DNA of 64,000 bases from Durusdinium trenchii (taxonomy: Eukaryota; Sar; Dinophyceae; Suessiales; Symbiodiniaceae), in assembly GCA_963970005.1 (NCBI GenBank), contig CAXAMN010018458.1, positions 29,987 through 93,986 on the forward strand, written 5' to 3'. The notes below the pieces were generated by a model. That model saw only the letters and a list, made by a program, of their open reading frames with translations, made no database searches and was not told the DNA's origin. Of the stretch, positions 35,832 to 46,978 are shown piece by piece. The position numbers and the translations under genes are program-made. The first letter of the stretch is position 1; each line of letters starts with the position of its first letter.

Positions 35832-36516
35832 TCCAGGCTTGAATTCATGGTCATTCATTCGGGTTTAAAGCCGAGACCTGCACCCCCAGGCGCCTGCTGA
35901 CCGGCCCGTCTGACCGGGTTCATGACTTGGCTTCGCTCAGGGGTTGGTCTTTCCACAAAAATATCACACATATTGCATGATACTTTGCCTGGCTCGGCAG
36001 CGATCATTTCACATGGTGGCATGGCGCCCCAAAGTCCCGACGGGATGTCCATCCCTAGTGCCATCCAGGCCCCCAAACCGAAACTGGCCCTGCCAAACGC
36101 ATCCCAGTTTGCGCAAATCTTGCGCTTCAAGGACAGCGGAAGGCCACCTGGTGGGGTCACCCAACTGGTCCAACAAACATTGGAACCGTTGGCCTGGGGG
36201 CAGCAGGACCTTCGGCCACGCCCAGCATCGACGGGTGCGGAGCCAATTTTTTTGGACGCTGGAGAGGGTCTGTGTGGCTCCTTACTAGATGTGTCATCTG
36301 TAAGGGTCAATGGGTGAAAAACAACCACTTGGAGGCAGTAGAGCATGGATCCACCACAAGTGGTAATACTTTCCATTTCGAAAACAATCTCGCGTTCTCC
36401 CTTGCTAATCTCGCTCTCCCCTGCTGCTGTAGCTCCTCAAAATGCCCTGGCCACCTCAAAAAACATCGAACACGGACATGAATTCCCCTTCCAAAACCTT
36501 CTGCACCATTTTACAC

Positions 36517-36597
36517 CTGAGCTCTACTCGGGTCGCCTGGATCGCTGCCAGCTCTTGATGCAAATCCATCTCCTCCGCATCGTGGACCTGCTTCAGC
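36517..36597 (-). CDS. Candidate exon, coiled-coil-like
   Basis: A CTAAG|GC acceptor and a CTCAG|GTGTAA donor bound 81 bp (27 residues, in phase) reading LKQVHDAEEMDLHQELAAIQ and then ATRVELR. Both splice sites match the dinoflagellate pattern and the heptad-like spacing suggests a coiled coil. No family can be named. Confidence 0.42.
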
Positions 36598-36666
36598 CTT
36601 AGGCAGGTACTGGCAGGGACTGGGACTGGTGGTTTGAGGGGTTTGGGATAGGCATATATATGGCAT

Positions 36667-36753
36667 ATACCAGGACACCCTGTCAGGTGCGACCGGGGTG
36701 GAATAGCCCCGAACATTTCGGTGATATATGGGGTGTCCATTCACGCCTGGTAT
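36667..36753. repeat. Hairpin repeat (ACCAGGACACCCT...GGGGTGTCCA), copy 3
   Basis: Third member of the family at 27130-27203 and 30018-30091. It has an altered middle (GCGACCGGGGTGGAATAGCC) and is flanked on both sides by remnants of the CACTCCATG family, so one hairpin appears to have inserted into another. Confidence 0.7.
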
Positions 36754-39700
36754 ATCATATTTGCACATTCCATACATGGAGTGTCTGGGAGGGTTGTTTC
36801 AGGTTGATGTAGGACTCCGCGATCGTCTGGTTCATGGATCTTACTTGGTTTTCTTTGCTCTGTCTTAAACTCTTTGACTCTCTGGTTCACGGCTCTCACA
36901 TTCATGGACATTCTGAGGTTGGGACTTGGAAGTCACTCCTTCAAGTCTCAGGAGATATATATTGGGCATCTCTTATCTTTTCAAGGGCGGTTCTGAGTTG
37001 TCATACTGACTTTGGCATCCAAATGTCCAGTTGGGCTTCGGCTTTCAGTCAGGGCCCGAATGAACACGTGGACACGCACAAGCCTGGAGTCTTCAGTTGG
37101 ACTGCCGCACCCATCCAAATCTTGGAGCACGGGTTCATCATGGGACAGTCCCGAGTCGAAACTTTTTGAGCCTCCAAGTGGGTCCAGGCAAATCACTCTA
37201 GTAGGCAACCAGTGGTTGCAGAGACTCAAAAGCCGTAGACTCTACACGAAAGCCTGGATAACTGGGATCGACTGGGCCTATCAACCAGCCCAGTCGATCA
37301 ACCCCCGCGTCCTTCAGACTTCGAACTCCTTCGCTTCCGCAGAAATCCGGCTGGGACGTATGGTTGCGAGAAGAAGCTTTCTTTAGCCAACGGAACCTGA
37401 TGGGACCTGAGCCGAGACCAACCCGGCAAGGTGCTCCAATCTGAGTCTTGCAGACCAACATATATCGCCTGCCCCACGTGTGTTTCTTCTCCTCCCACGG
37501 GGGTCATAACGGCCTTTTACACGTGGCGTGTCCACGGGAACACACCGGCAGGGTCTCTCATTTCGACCGGTTTTCAACGTCCAACCTCCCCAGATCTCGC
37601 CAGATCTCACCAATCTCGCACTTTTGCCCGGTCTTGCAGGTGTTTTGCCCGCTGACCACCCGTGTCCTACGGACCGCAGTCGTTCGAGGTGTGGAAAGGC
37701 AGAGATCGAACGCTCTGCATTGATCTCAGCGGGTGAACCCGGCCAAGTCCACCAACCTGAAGCATGGAGGTGAGGATTTCTGGTTGGACACCGGTCCCAA
37801 CCCCCATGCTCAGGTTGGGAAAGTGCACACTGGACATGGGAAGAAGAATCAAGACACATGAGTTGTGTTTCAAACAGTTCCATGACTAAACAGAAACAGA
37901 CTGTGGGCCAAGCGGTTCGATCTGATCCTTTTCGAGTTCGAGTTCCAAGTGTGGTGAACTATTGGAAAAAAGTAGCTCACATCATGTTCCCGCATGTTCC
38001 CATGTCCAATCTGTATTTGCTGCCAACTTCAAGTCTTTCTGCTCAAATCTTCAGGCGCAACTGCTTGGACTCCAGGTTCACCCTGAGCAGCGGACAACGA
38101 AGGTAGTGGTTCGCACTATTTCACCATGTCGACATGACAAACATGTGACATCACACTTGAGGAAATGATGTGAAATGCTGGATTTCAGAGACACGGAATC
38201 CTGAAACATGGTCTAGTTTTTTAAGTGTGAGTCAAAAGGACGCTGCACCACAGCAACGAAATTGCACCCCTCGAGATGGAGGAAGAATATCATGTACGTG
38301 ATAAACTTATATCAACCACGATGCAAACTGACTCCATACGTCTTTGCGTTTGGGTGACAGTCTGGAAAAATCGATAAACACTAAGAAGCCTCGATACACA
38401 TCTTCTGGAGATCATGGAGGTTCTGCTGATGGGACCCATGACACATTAGAAGCAGCGGGGGGGTCATCTGATCTAGACTCTTCAAGGCCGAAGTTCCGAA
38501 ACGCTGCATCGAAGGTGGATGTCCACCTTTTCAAACGCTTCTTCACCATGAAGATCCACGAAGCATCCCGGTCCCAAATGCTCCCCAAAGACCCATTTGC
38601 TGGAGCTGAGAACCGGAAAAGGATTCACCAAGACCATCCAAAGCACCCAAAACATAAGCGATTCGTAGCAAAAGGAAGGAGTCCATGCGGCGACACCATG
38701 AGTCCCAACTGACCTGCATGCGGCGACAGCTCACTGTCTCGCTTTTTCGCCGCCGGCTGCAGCTCCACGTGGCACCGGTGGCGCGGCGCAAAGCGCCACG
38801 CGGCAGCCCCAACGAACCTCCATGTAGCGAATCGATGACGGACTTCATCAGGAAAACATGTGGGAGACAAATACACATTGGAAAAAAAAACACCTTGGAC
38901 ACCTGAAAACCACGTCGGGTTGTAGAGGAAAATCGTCTTCCAAAGGTCCATTTTCAGGTTCCATGTTAGTTTTCGGGAGTGTATCATCTTTCCCACCTGG
39001 TGTTGTTTTTGAGGATGTTGCCACCTCACAAACGTTCCAACAAAAATTCAAAGCCTATCCACTGATGAGCAGGTATAGGATGAGATCCGCCGTTGCGGGA
39101 AACCGAAAAAGACGTGCCTTTTTCATCTTTTCCGTTGCAGGATTCCGAGCTTCAAAGTGCGTCCTCCGTTGATTCTTGATGTCTTTTGAAAGCCCTGCGG
39201 GTGGTTTCTGGTCCTCTCTTGGCAACGCCGAAGGGATGCTCATTCTTGCATGTTCCAAATCTTTGGGCTGTCACAGGGTCCCACCTACCACAGGCTTAAG
39301 CTTCATCCGGTGGGCTGCACAGTTGGAGGTGCGTGACCAATGGATCACTCAATGCTCGGTGGGTTCGGGAAGCCAAAAGGCACACGAACCCCATGTTGGT
39401 CTGCCTTTCATCCGAAAGTTGGTTGAAGGGAAAACATCTACAGGAAACCCATTGTTTTTTGGCAAGAATACCCATGGTTCCTTGTAGATGTGTCCCTTTC
39501 ACATCTTTCACCAATCCATTGACTCCATTCTCTTTCCCGCCGGCCATCACGTTGGGCACGGTCCGTCAGACCGGGGTTTTTGGATGGCGTTCAACGGATC
39601 GATCTCCGGATGGCACCCTGGAAGCGATCCGACCGTCCAGGTGTCGAAGCCGCAGGTGCCGGGATGCCAGTCCGCCAGTCGAGCGGGACAAAGCGGGGAC

Positions 39701-41552
39701 GAGCCGCTGAAGCGTTCGTCGTTCGGCTTCGGAGAGTGCCCTCTCTTCCTAAAAGGAAGGTCCGGACTGGAATGTGGACCGAGCAATGGGGTGTGGGACT
39801 GGAATGGTTTTTGAGATGTTTTTTCTATAATTGTATGATGGTATTTAGATATCTAATGTTTGAGGGATCAATGTAAGTATTCCAGTCCCATGGATCGTTG
39901 GGGGGTTTCCTCCAGGGAGTGCCAACAGTAGACGTGTCCTCCTGTCCTCCAGCCACCGCTCCCTGGCCTCGCAGTTTCATCAAGCGATCTCAAGGCGGCT
40001 CAAATACCTCCGGAAGGGCGAGTGAGCGGAAGAGCGGGGACAGGCGCTGTTTCTCAAGTTTAAAGAGTTCAATATAGATAATGTTCCAGGTCTAGGTGCC
40101 AACTAGCCGAGGTATTAAATACCTGCACAGAACTAGCCGAGGTATTAAATACTAGCCGAGATATTGAAAATCATCACAAACAAATCCTCTCAGACTCAGA
40201 CTCATCAGTCACTGCTACAGGTCTTACCGGCGGACTTCCGGCGACGGACCAAACAGCCAACCGTGGCCGCTGGGGATTCCTGCAAAATTCCTGGGGGCGG
40301 CCAAGTGAGTCGAACGCAGAAACCACAGGCACCTATGACTGTGAGAGGTCGTTGTTTTTCATGAAGAGAGAGGTCCACATGACGACTGTGAGAGGTCCAC
40401 ATGCTCAAAATGATGGGACGAAACTGGAGAGAGAAACCATTTTGCGGTGGTTGTCTAATGTAGGCGTCAATGGGGTGGCATATTCTGGGTTCAATATGCC
40501 TGCTTCCAAAAAGTGTAAACATGTACAAACCCTTCAGCTTGAACCATCCTCGCATTTTGCAGCTGAGAAGCACCTGCAGAAGCTCCTAACCGGTGCACAA
40601 AAAAAACACATCAACGAGCAGCGCGTCCTGAGCACCTGTGACTTAGCACCACAGCATGTTGGTTGGAGGGCATTTTCACACACAACACTTGGTTGAAACA
40701 AAAGCTCATCACTTTGCCTCCGGATCTAAGGTCTCAGGTCGCTGCGGGTCGCGAAAAAAATATAAGGAAACTAAGGAAATGCACAAGCATACAACAACAC
40801 GTCCAAGGATTCACGATGGTCCTGAAGGTCTGGAGAAACAACAATACCACAAGCAGGTTGGTACCAAAACACTGTGAATGACAGTATTGCGGTTCTATCC
40901 CTTTAGGGGATTTTAGGGGTGCCTTTGCCCATGGTGTAAAGCCAAGTCACCATGGTGTGAATCCAGTTGCTACAGAAATATCTTCGGATCCTTCTCTTCT
41001 TTCACTCTGAATATGCTGAATCAACTCCGACGAACTGCCTCTGAGTCTGAGAAACCATAATCAACACACCCCTCTCCTTGGTAATCTCTGGTGGCTCGTA
41101 CTCCGGCAGGACCTGTCCGTGTCTCTGAAAAACACCAGGGTGAGCAAAGGAGAAATGTGGACAAAGAACCAGTGTGTCTTGGCGAAAACATGCAAAAAAC
41201 ACAGCCACTAACACATCAGTTGGAACGAGCCCTGTGATCTTGGAAGCCTTCACGAAATGATGTGTGAGGTTGCTAAAAGGTTTCGGTTTCCTGGTAGCCA
41301 GTTGACCCACGGGGCGCTCCTGGCCAGCAATGTTCATTGATGCACCCACCCCCGAAAAACAAAAAGAACAACCCAGTTGCACCCAAGTTGGCACACTGTT
41401 GGCCACAGGTGAAGCGGGAGGAAACCCAACGGCATGGCTATTTTCACACTGACTCAGCCACAGTTTGTACAACTCCTGTACCTGTACGCTTCGGTGAAGT
41501 GGGTGTCCGTACGCATCATGGAAGACGACTTTCTATGGTCACAAGTCAAATA

Positions 41553-41638
41553 CCTGGACCTTCAAGGGGTGTCCTGGCTGGACTACCCCACACTACCGCA
41601 CTAGGCTTCCAGACAGGGCACCCCTTGGAGGGTCCTGG
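41553..41638. repeat. Degenerate hairpin repeat
   Basis: The arms are CCTGGACCTTCAAGGGGTGT and CACCCCTTGGAGGGTCCTGG, with CCACACTACCGCACTAGG between them. It is related to the element at 35761-35831. Confidence 0.65.
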
Positions 41639-41959
41639 TAGATTCATTTAGTTTTATCTCTCAGCTGAGATTCAATTTTACTATCATTGGACCAGACCTT
41701 CCAATGACTCAATGTTCAATATCTGGAGAGTCAAACCCACCACTACCATAGGAGAGTAACATGAGTCATTTGGACTCTCCGGGTATATCACAAATGACAA
41801 CATAGAACCACCAAACCGCTGTTTTGCGCAGTTCATTCTCTTCAGAGTCCATTGACTGTCTTGGCTTGATGTCAGGTCTGATCTGATAGAAGGAATCTTC
41901 CATCACGTGCGGAAACACACACACATTTTCCTACAAAAAAGCTAAATCCCTGTTATAAC

Positions 41960-42077
41960 AGCATGAGTGGCACAGTCTTTTCCATGTCTTAAGATGTTTG
42001 AAGTTGGAACGTTGAGCATGGGCATTCACTTGTAGCCCTTTGTTTGCACAAGGAAAACAGAAGCGTTTTGTGCGGCG
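41960..42077 (+). repeat. 5' LTR (118 bp)
   Basis: Begins AGCATGAGTGGCACAG and ends TTTTGTGCGGCG; identical at every position to 63208-63325. It is unusually short for an LTR and does not start TG or end CA. No clear TATA box or polyadenylation signal is seen inside it. Confidence 0.9.
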
Positions 42078-42079
42078 CA

Positions 42080-42107
42080 GGTTATGAGCCCAAGAGTACG
42101 CTGAGTG
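42080..42107 (+). other. Primer-binding site, half-tRNA type
   Basis: Two bases after the 5' LTR the sequence GGTTATGAGCCC is complementary to the conserved anticodon stem-loop of eukaryotic initiator tRNA-Met (GGGCUCAUAACC). Complementarity plausibly continues into the D-arm (ACGCT). Copia of Drosophila is primed by a 5' half of this tRNA, and the match here is at the same internal position. The dinoflagellate tRNA itself was not available for comparison. Confidence 0.6.
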
Positions 42108-42136
42108 CTTTTGGGTTTTAGGTGGGACCCGTCGCC

Positions 42137-42355
42137 ATGAGCGAGGAAGCGGCTTCTGAAAAGACGCCGGAGTCCAATGGTCTAAAGGCCATAGAAGATG
42201 CTGGTCCCAAAGACGGCCTGATGAGGCCTTGTGGCCCGCCAGTGGTTTTGGGCCCCAATACGTACAATCCTTTCTGGTCTGAGCGAATGCAGGAGGAAGC
42301 TGTACTTCGGGCCCTGAGGCCTGCTGCCATCCGAGGGGACGGAGCTGCTGCCTGA
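42137..42355 (+). CDS. Gag N-terminal fragment
   Basis: ATG at 42137 in a GTCGCCATGAG context, 60 bp past the 5' LTR leader. The 72-residue frame contains GPNTYNPFWSERMQEEAVLR, matching the NPFWSE...EE segment I recall from N-termini of dinoflagellate Copia-type Gag proteins. It stops at TGA 42353-42355; a +1 frame stays open past the stop (KEGAEAFRMFLMAPP) up to the nested insertion at about 42436. The gene is therefore broken twice here, by a frame change and by the insertion. Confidence 0.6.
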   Translation: MSEEAASEKTPESNGLKAIEDAGPKDGLMRPCGPPVVLGPNTYNPFWSERMQEEAVLRALRPAAIRGDGAAA

Positions 42356-43324
42356 TCCAGGTTCCTCGCCACCGAAAGAAGGAGCCGAAGCCTTTCGCAT
42401 GTTTCTTATGGCCCCTCCCTTGTGCACGGACCATGTTGGTGGTACCCTGGAAAAATTTTTGTTATTATTCCAGGGACATTCACATGCATGTGTGTAAATT
42501 ATCCCTGATGTACCACAGACCGTGGAATAATTAATGAAAGATATACAGCTCATATGATTGAAAATGCTTAGAATCTGCACGTGCTGAGGCCTCGACCTTT
42601 TTCCCCTAAAGATCCATGCAAGGGTCTGTTTTAGATATTGTATTCGGCAGTCGGTGCCAAATGAAAGGGCTCTGAGGACACTGCCATACGACAAGAAAGA
42701 TTTCATGGAGGATCATGGAAAACAACTGGAGGATGGCTGTCATTGGGACAGGTCTGGTTGTGATCTTTGTTCCTCGCAGGACCTCAAAGCCCAAGATCCC
42801 CGAAACATACATTTGTTGTACATTAGGTTCACCTGGACCCAATCCACAGGTGAGAAAAAGTCAGACACAATGAGAAAGGACAATTTGAGATCATTGAGAA
42901 CCCAAAACCGTGAAATCTTCACATTAAACATTAGGAAACCATTCACTTCGGGTAGGTTTCAAGCAGCCATCCAGGAAACCTTGAGAAACCTTGAAGCCAT
43001 TCACTTCTCGATCACTTTCTCGATCTTCAATGGCTCAACTGTTGACCGGCAGATTTCAAGCAGCCATCGAGGAAACCTTGCGGGATCATCGTGAGGAGAT
43101 GGTGTGATCCCCTGCAGCTCGTGCAATACGTGATGCCCAAACCTCAGATAAGAATATATAAGAAAATAAATCTGTCACCAAAGACAACTGAAGTACACTG
43201 GAATAATTAAGAACCAATCCTAGCCTGATATTATCTGGCAGATTCCTACTGCTTGGGGGCCCTGGAATAAGACACATGTTCATCTTCTATGATTCCCCAT
43301 GGAGGGAAAACATACTTATAAATG

Positions 43325-44656
43325 TCATGAAATGTCTGTGAGGAACGGCAAGGCTTGGACCTCCTTGCTCATCTTATTACAGTGATCGCTGCCTTTGGAG
43401 AATTTCTGAATGAAGTACTGCATGATCCTGGCCTCAAGGCTACCATACTCCACAGACTCCTTCTTGTTGAAGCGAATCACGCCCTTCTTGTCAACCAACG
43501 GGTGGAACATCGTTTGATAGTCCTGGGCCATGTTTTTCAGGTACTTGTGAACGTTGGCATGACCATTGGTGTTTTTGTTGAAGTCTGCTGCTGTAAAGTA
43601 TAACGTTGCAGGAACATCCTTTTTCTCAGAAGTGAAGGCAACTGGCTCTTGTTGCGCCCGTTTCCAGGCACGAAGAGCGGGCTTTTTGATCAAGAACGTT
43701 TGGTAGTATTTCGTTACCCCGGCATCTTCCCAGGCTGAGGGAGGTACTTCGAAAAGCACGGCGCTGCTATGAGGGTCAAAGAGAAACGCAGGCGACACAC
43801 TGGAGAGCACAAAGAAGTGGTCATCTTCCTGAGGCTTCACAGGCATGAGCAGCCTTACCCGGATCTTTGTTGCAAAGCTTGCATTTAGCTTGTGCATTGG
43901 CCAGACATACTGGGCCTTTCCCTTGCCTCCTCGCCACACAGCATCGACTACCCCGAAGCGTAGGGCCCCAGTAACTCCCGGTGCCAGGAATGGTTGAACA
44001 ACAAGAACCTGAAAATCTCTCACCTGCTGTTCATTGTCATCCTTTGCATCCTTGAAGAAAGAACAAGGCCGGAAGTTCACTGGCTTCATAGCGCCCCGCC
44101 CCCAGGTTTCCACGTTGTCATCTTTCAACTTCTCGACAATCCTCTCCGTATATTGTTGCCACAAGCCATGCCTCGTCTGTCGCGAAGCGCAACAGTGGAA
44201 TTCTGCACGAGCCTTGCAAATCATGTGCTCAACGTCGTTGTTTCTTCTGACGCACTTGGCGCCACGAAGGGCTGCAGGAGTCAAGATTCCCTCAGCCAGC
44301 CTCACTGTCGCTCCAAAGATTGCCATAGATGGACACATCTTGCGAATTCTTCTCAGCATGTCGACCTCGCCATCCTCCTTGCCAGGCTTGAAGCTCAGCA
44401 GGCCAGCATTGAACAAGATGTCATGGAGACCATAGACTTTGTGTTCTTCGATGACTTGCTTCTTGCTTTCCTGCACATACTCTGTTTCGCTGTCGGTTTG
44501 TGTGTCTGGCTGAGATGTCCTGACCATTTCGGGATCAAGGCTCGCACCATCGACAGAGAGTTTGGCAATCTCTTCCTGCAAAGCCAAATCATTCTCTGTA
44601 GACGCAACCGCTTGAATGAAGAGGGCATCCTGAGGATCACCTTCCACTGCCTCATC
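43325..44656 (-). CDS. Large C-terminal exon of the nested element's second gene, unknown domain
   Basis: A CCAG|GATGAG acceptor opens a 443-residue frame that ends LTDIS with its stop at 43325. An acidic start (EGDPQDALFIQAV) is followed by a serine/threonine/glutamate-rich linker and a globular part with three short cysteine-containing segments (RGAKCVRRNNDVEHMICKAR, EFHCCASRQTRHG). Then come FQVLVVQPFLAPGVTGALRF and a C-terminal region rich in aromatic and lysine residues. No known family was recognised. As the last exon of a multi-exon transcript that also carries transposase-like segments, it probably contributes a DNA- or protein-binding module to that protein. Antisense frames over it (up to 251 residues) are shadows. 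Confidence 0.65.
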   Translation of the reverse strand, partial: DEAVEGDPQDALFIQAVASTENDLALQEEIAKLSVDGASLDPEMVRTSQPDTQTDSETEYVQESKKQVIEEHKVYGLHDILFNAGLLSFKPGKEDGEVDMLRRIRKMCPSMAIFGATVRLAEGILTPAALRGAKCVRRNNDVEHMICKARAEFHCCASRQTRHGLWQQYTERIVEKLKDDNVETWGRGAMKPVNFRPCSFFKDAKDDNEQQVRDFQVLVVQPFLAPGVTGALRFGVVDAVWRGGKGKAQYVWPMHKLNASFATKIRVRLLMPVKPQEDDHFFVLSSVSPAFLFDPHSSAVLFEVPPSAWEDAGVTKYYQTFLIKKPALRAWKRAQQEPVAFTSEKKDVPATLYFTAADFNKNTNGHANVHKYLKNMAQDYQTMFHPLVDKKGVIRFNKKESVEYGSLEARIMQYFIQKFSKGSDHCNKMSKEVQALPFLTDIS

Positions 44657-44739
44657 CTGGCTGGAATTGGATGCAGATCTCTTTCAAACACATTAAAAAA
44701 AAAACTCACTCTATTGACTGTATGTGGTTGTTTGTATAC

Positions 44740-45012
44740 CTATTCCTGACCAAATCGCGGCTGTAGTTTTCGGCACCAGTCCTCATGATCACAGAAATGA
44801 TCGTCTTCTTCTGCCTCTACCAGAGCTGCGTCAGAATCATCACCGGATTGCGACAGGAAGCAGTCGTGGCCATGTTCAGCCCACCACTCACAAAGCTCTT
44901 CACGGAGGTTCTCCGGGTGAACCCTGGTTTGGCAAGCTGCAGCAAAGGTGCAAGCAAGAGACAAGCTCTTTTCAGCCACGGAGGTCAAATCAAAGGATTC
45001 ACTTGCCAATGT
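44740..45012 (-). CDS. Exon of the nested element's second gene
   Basis: The frame reads LASESFDLTSVAEKSLSLAC, then a cluster with CEWWAEHGHDCF and an acidic stretch EAEEDDHFCDHEDWC ending RFGQE. The cysteine/histidine spacing hints at a metal site, but no named finger fits. It is joined in order, after a short intron, to the exon starting at 44656; the exact donor is ambiguous. Confidence 0.5.
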   Translation of the reverse strand, partial: TLASESFDLTSVAEKSLSLACTFAAACQTRVHPENLREELCEWWAEHGHDCFLSQSGDDSDAALVEAEEDDHFCDHEDWCRKLQPRFGQE

Positions 45013-45289
45013 TCTTGTAGATGATGCCTCGATTTTATTATTCCAGGGAAGTAAACTGGTGAATTAGTGTTAAATACAAATGTTTCATTATGAGAAGCTC
45101 AGGCAAACATGCCATACCTCGGTTCATTGATCATATTATGGAAATTATTCCTGGGTGTTGAACCAGGTTGCATGCTGAGAACAAAATGCAAAATATACAT
45201 ATATATATATGCCTATTGTCAATACAGCAGAACAAAAATAGAATCATCTCGTAAATTATTCCATAGTTCTTGACCTTGTCAAAAAATGC

Positions 45290-45820
45290 TGAATAATTAT
45301 CCAAAATACTGTCTTGCCATAGGCGCCGGACATGGAGTCCATCAGGTGAAGTAGATGAGCGGCCTGGATGCTGTTTGCAGTTGTTAGTGATCCTGCAAGG
45401 CGTTTGCAAGTCTTGACTCGCCCAAACCACCTCTCTATTGAATCCTCCATGCAAAGGGATGGCTCGTAGCACGCCGACGCAGGCCAGGAATGGAACCGAA
45501 GAATGGCATGTGCTAGCATACGGTAGAGGTTGCGGGTCGTGACCTTGGCCATAAAGGCTTGGTCCCACGCATTGCCTCGGCGTTTGTGTGCCCACATCAC
45601 TAGCAGGACCACAAGGTAGAAGGCACAGATGGAATTTTCAATCAGCTGATTGATTGTAAAGGCTTGGCTTGCTGTCCACGAAGACATTGAAAGAGCTGTG
45701 AGAAACCTGTGTTCATCCGGCTGAACTAGGGTCACAGATCTCCCCACCAGTGAACTACAGTTGGCTGGATATGGTTGGATCCAGTTCCAGCTGTTTCTTT
45801 TGACTAACCGTGTGTGCCTA
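45290..45820 (-). CDS. Transposase-like exon (C-terminal catalytic part suspected)
   Basis: A 170-residue frame with NSWNWIQPYPANCSSLV, then SWTASQAFTINQLIENSICA and a closing segment CMEDSIERWFGRVKTCKRLA. An acidic residue followed by a basic helix (E-x3-W-F-G-x2-K) near the end is reminiscent of the last acidic residue of DDE transposases in protist elements. That is inference from pattern, not a match to a named family. Confidence 0.5.
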
Positions 45821-45889
45821 TGGAATATGAGACATTGAAAAAGAATAACAAAAAAATCGTACATGAAACAAATCGAAAACAAATTGCTG

Positions 45890-46075
45890 GAATCATGAAA
45901 GAGCAGCTGAAACAGGTTGAGCCCAACATCATCAAAGCGAGGTTCCAAGACATACCGTGGGTTGAACAACCTGGCAGCCTCCAAATCATTGTGCACATCT
46001 CTGCCAACGATGCTCTGCAGTGGGCAACCGGCCAAAGTCAGCGGGTTGCAACTCACAGGCAACCCAAACCTGGAT
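45890..46075 (-). CDS. Transposase-like exon
   Basis: Reads RSRFGLPVSCNPLTLAGCPL, then QSIVGRDVHNDLEAARLFNP and a hydrophobic end. It is separated from the exon at 45820 by a roughly 70-bp AT-rich intron and is in the same transcript orientation. Family not assigned. Confidence 0.45.
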
Positions 46076-46199
46076 CTCATATTCGAAAGCAAAAAAAGGA
46101 CAACCTAAGAACAATAAACAAATCAAAAATCAAAAACGGGAAAGGAAAATGATTGACAGAATTCTGACTTCCAACTCCTGAGGGAATCTAAAAAGAATT

Positions 46200-46706
46200 G
46201 AAAGGATTGTGATTGGTTTTGATTTGGATGGGTTTTGTGCCCAGGAGCATGTGCACAATTCTTCCGTGCGATCTTATCTGTCTGGACAATGCCTTCAGGA
46301 CATGCTTCGGATCGTTGACTGCATGTAGGGGGTGCTCGGACCTGAATACCATCGTCCGGAAAGGAAACAGAGGAATATTCGGGTCCTTCTGCATGGGCCT
46401 GCATTCTCGAAAAAAAGGTACATCTGCATACTCCGCTGGCTTCAGTTGCCCCAGGAAGAAGGAATTGGCTATGGAGAAGCTGAGGTGATTATCGTACGCA
46501 TATGCCAGGGGCGGTACACCCCGGTTCGCTTTGACGATTGCTTCACTCAGTAGGCCGATTTCCATGAACTCTTCCTCGGCAGTCGTTGCTTTCTTTCTTG
46601 GAATTTGTTGAATCTGAACAGGATGGCCACCTGTATCAAGTCTCTTCAAGCATGTGCACACACTGACTGTGGAGAGCTCATCTTTGCTCAGCTCCATATC
46701 CTGCAT
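46200..46706 (-). CDS. Transposase-like exon with DNH and PFR motifs
   Basis: The frame contains AYDNHLSFSIANSFFLGQL, then DVPFFRECRPMQ, LFPFRTMVFRSEHPLHAVND and KHVLKALSRQIRSHGRIVH. The order D-N-H, P-F-F, P-F-R, N-D-x-x-H matches a protein type I recall as repeated many times in dinoflagellate genomes and thought to be transposon-derived. The two acidic positions (DNH and NDPKH) are candidates for catalytic aspartates. Exon ends are approximate. It is the strongest transposase candidate in the nested element. Confidence 0.55.
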
Positions 46707-46978
46707 TCCAAGAAGTGTGGACTCTGATCCCAGGCAAATCTGGGGCCAATGGTTTCTTCAAAATTCAAGATGTTCTAGATACACATAATAAATAATCCGC
46801 TGCCACCAGTCTAGGGGCAAACAACGTCAGCACTAGCCCCCCCCAAATATAGACGTCCAAAAACATACAAACCTTTTTGGTGGAACACATAAGAAGATAC
46901 AGGTATGGAAAAGTAGGCTTACAGTGTATGTCATTGTCCTGATCCTGCTTGACCTCAATCATGGAATTTGGCTCAGTG

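Larger units (their letters stand above)
30854..36516. other. Interval with scattered candidate exons, upstream of PP2A
   Basis: The missing first exon of PP2A should lie here, but no frame giving the usual N-terminal helix followed by a compatible donor could be picked out. Candidate exons are listed separately. A run of short duplicated phrases ending GGACACCCCTTA occurs between 35030 and 35500. AT-rich stretches at 30560-30640 and 33125-33200 show nothing else. Confidence 0.5.
36598..41955. other. Unassigned interval left of the LTR element
   Basis: No gene assigned. The possible minus-strand frame at 39080-39250 (PREDQKPPAGLSKDIKNQRR) could be an exon but lacks clear splice sites. The interval contains further hairpin copies (36667-36753, 41553-41638). 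Otherwise nothing stands out. Confidence 0.45.

Noticed and set aside
37670-37760. The phrase GATCTCAGCGGGTGAACCCGG considered as a ribosomal RNA fragment.
   Set aside because: No longer match to conserved rRNA blocks follows on either side.
43994-44749. A 251-codon open frame on the plus strand.
   Set aside because: It lies antisense to the 443-residue exon at 43325-44656, which has better composition and a clear acceptor. The plus frame is cysteine/leucine-rich noise typical of a shadow.
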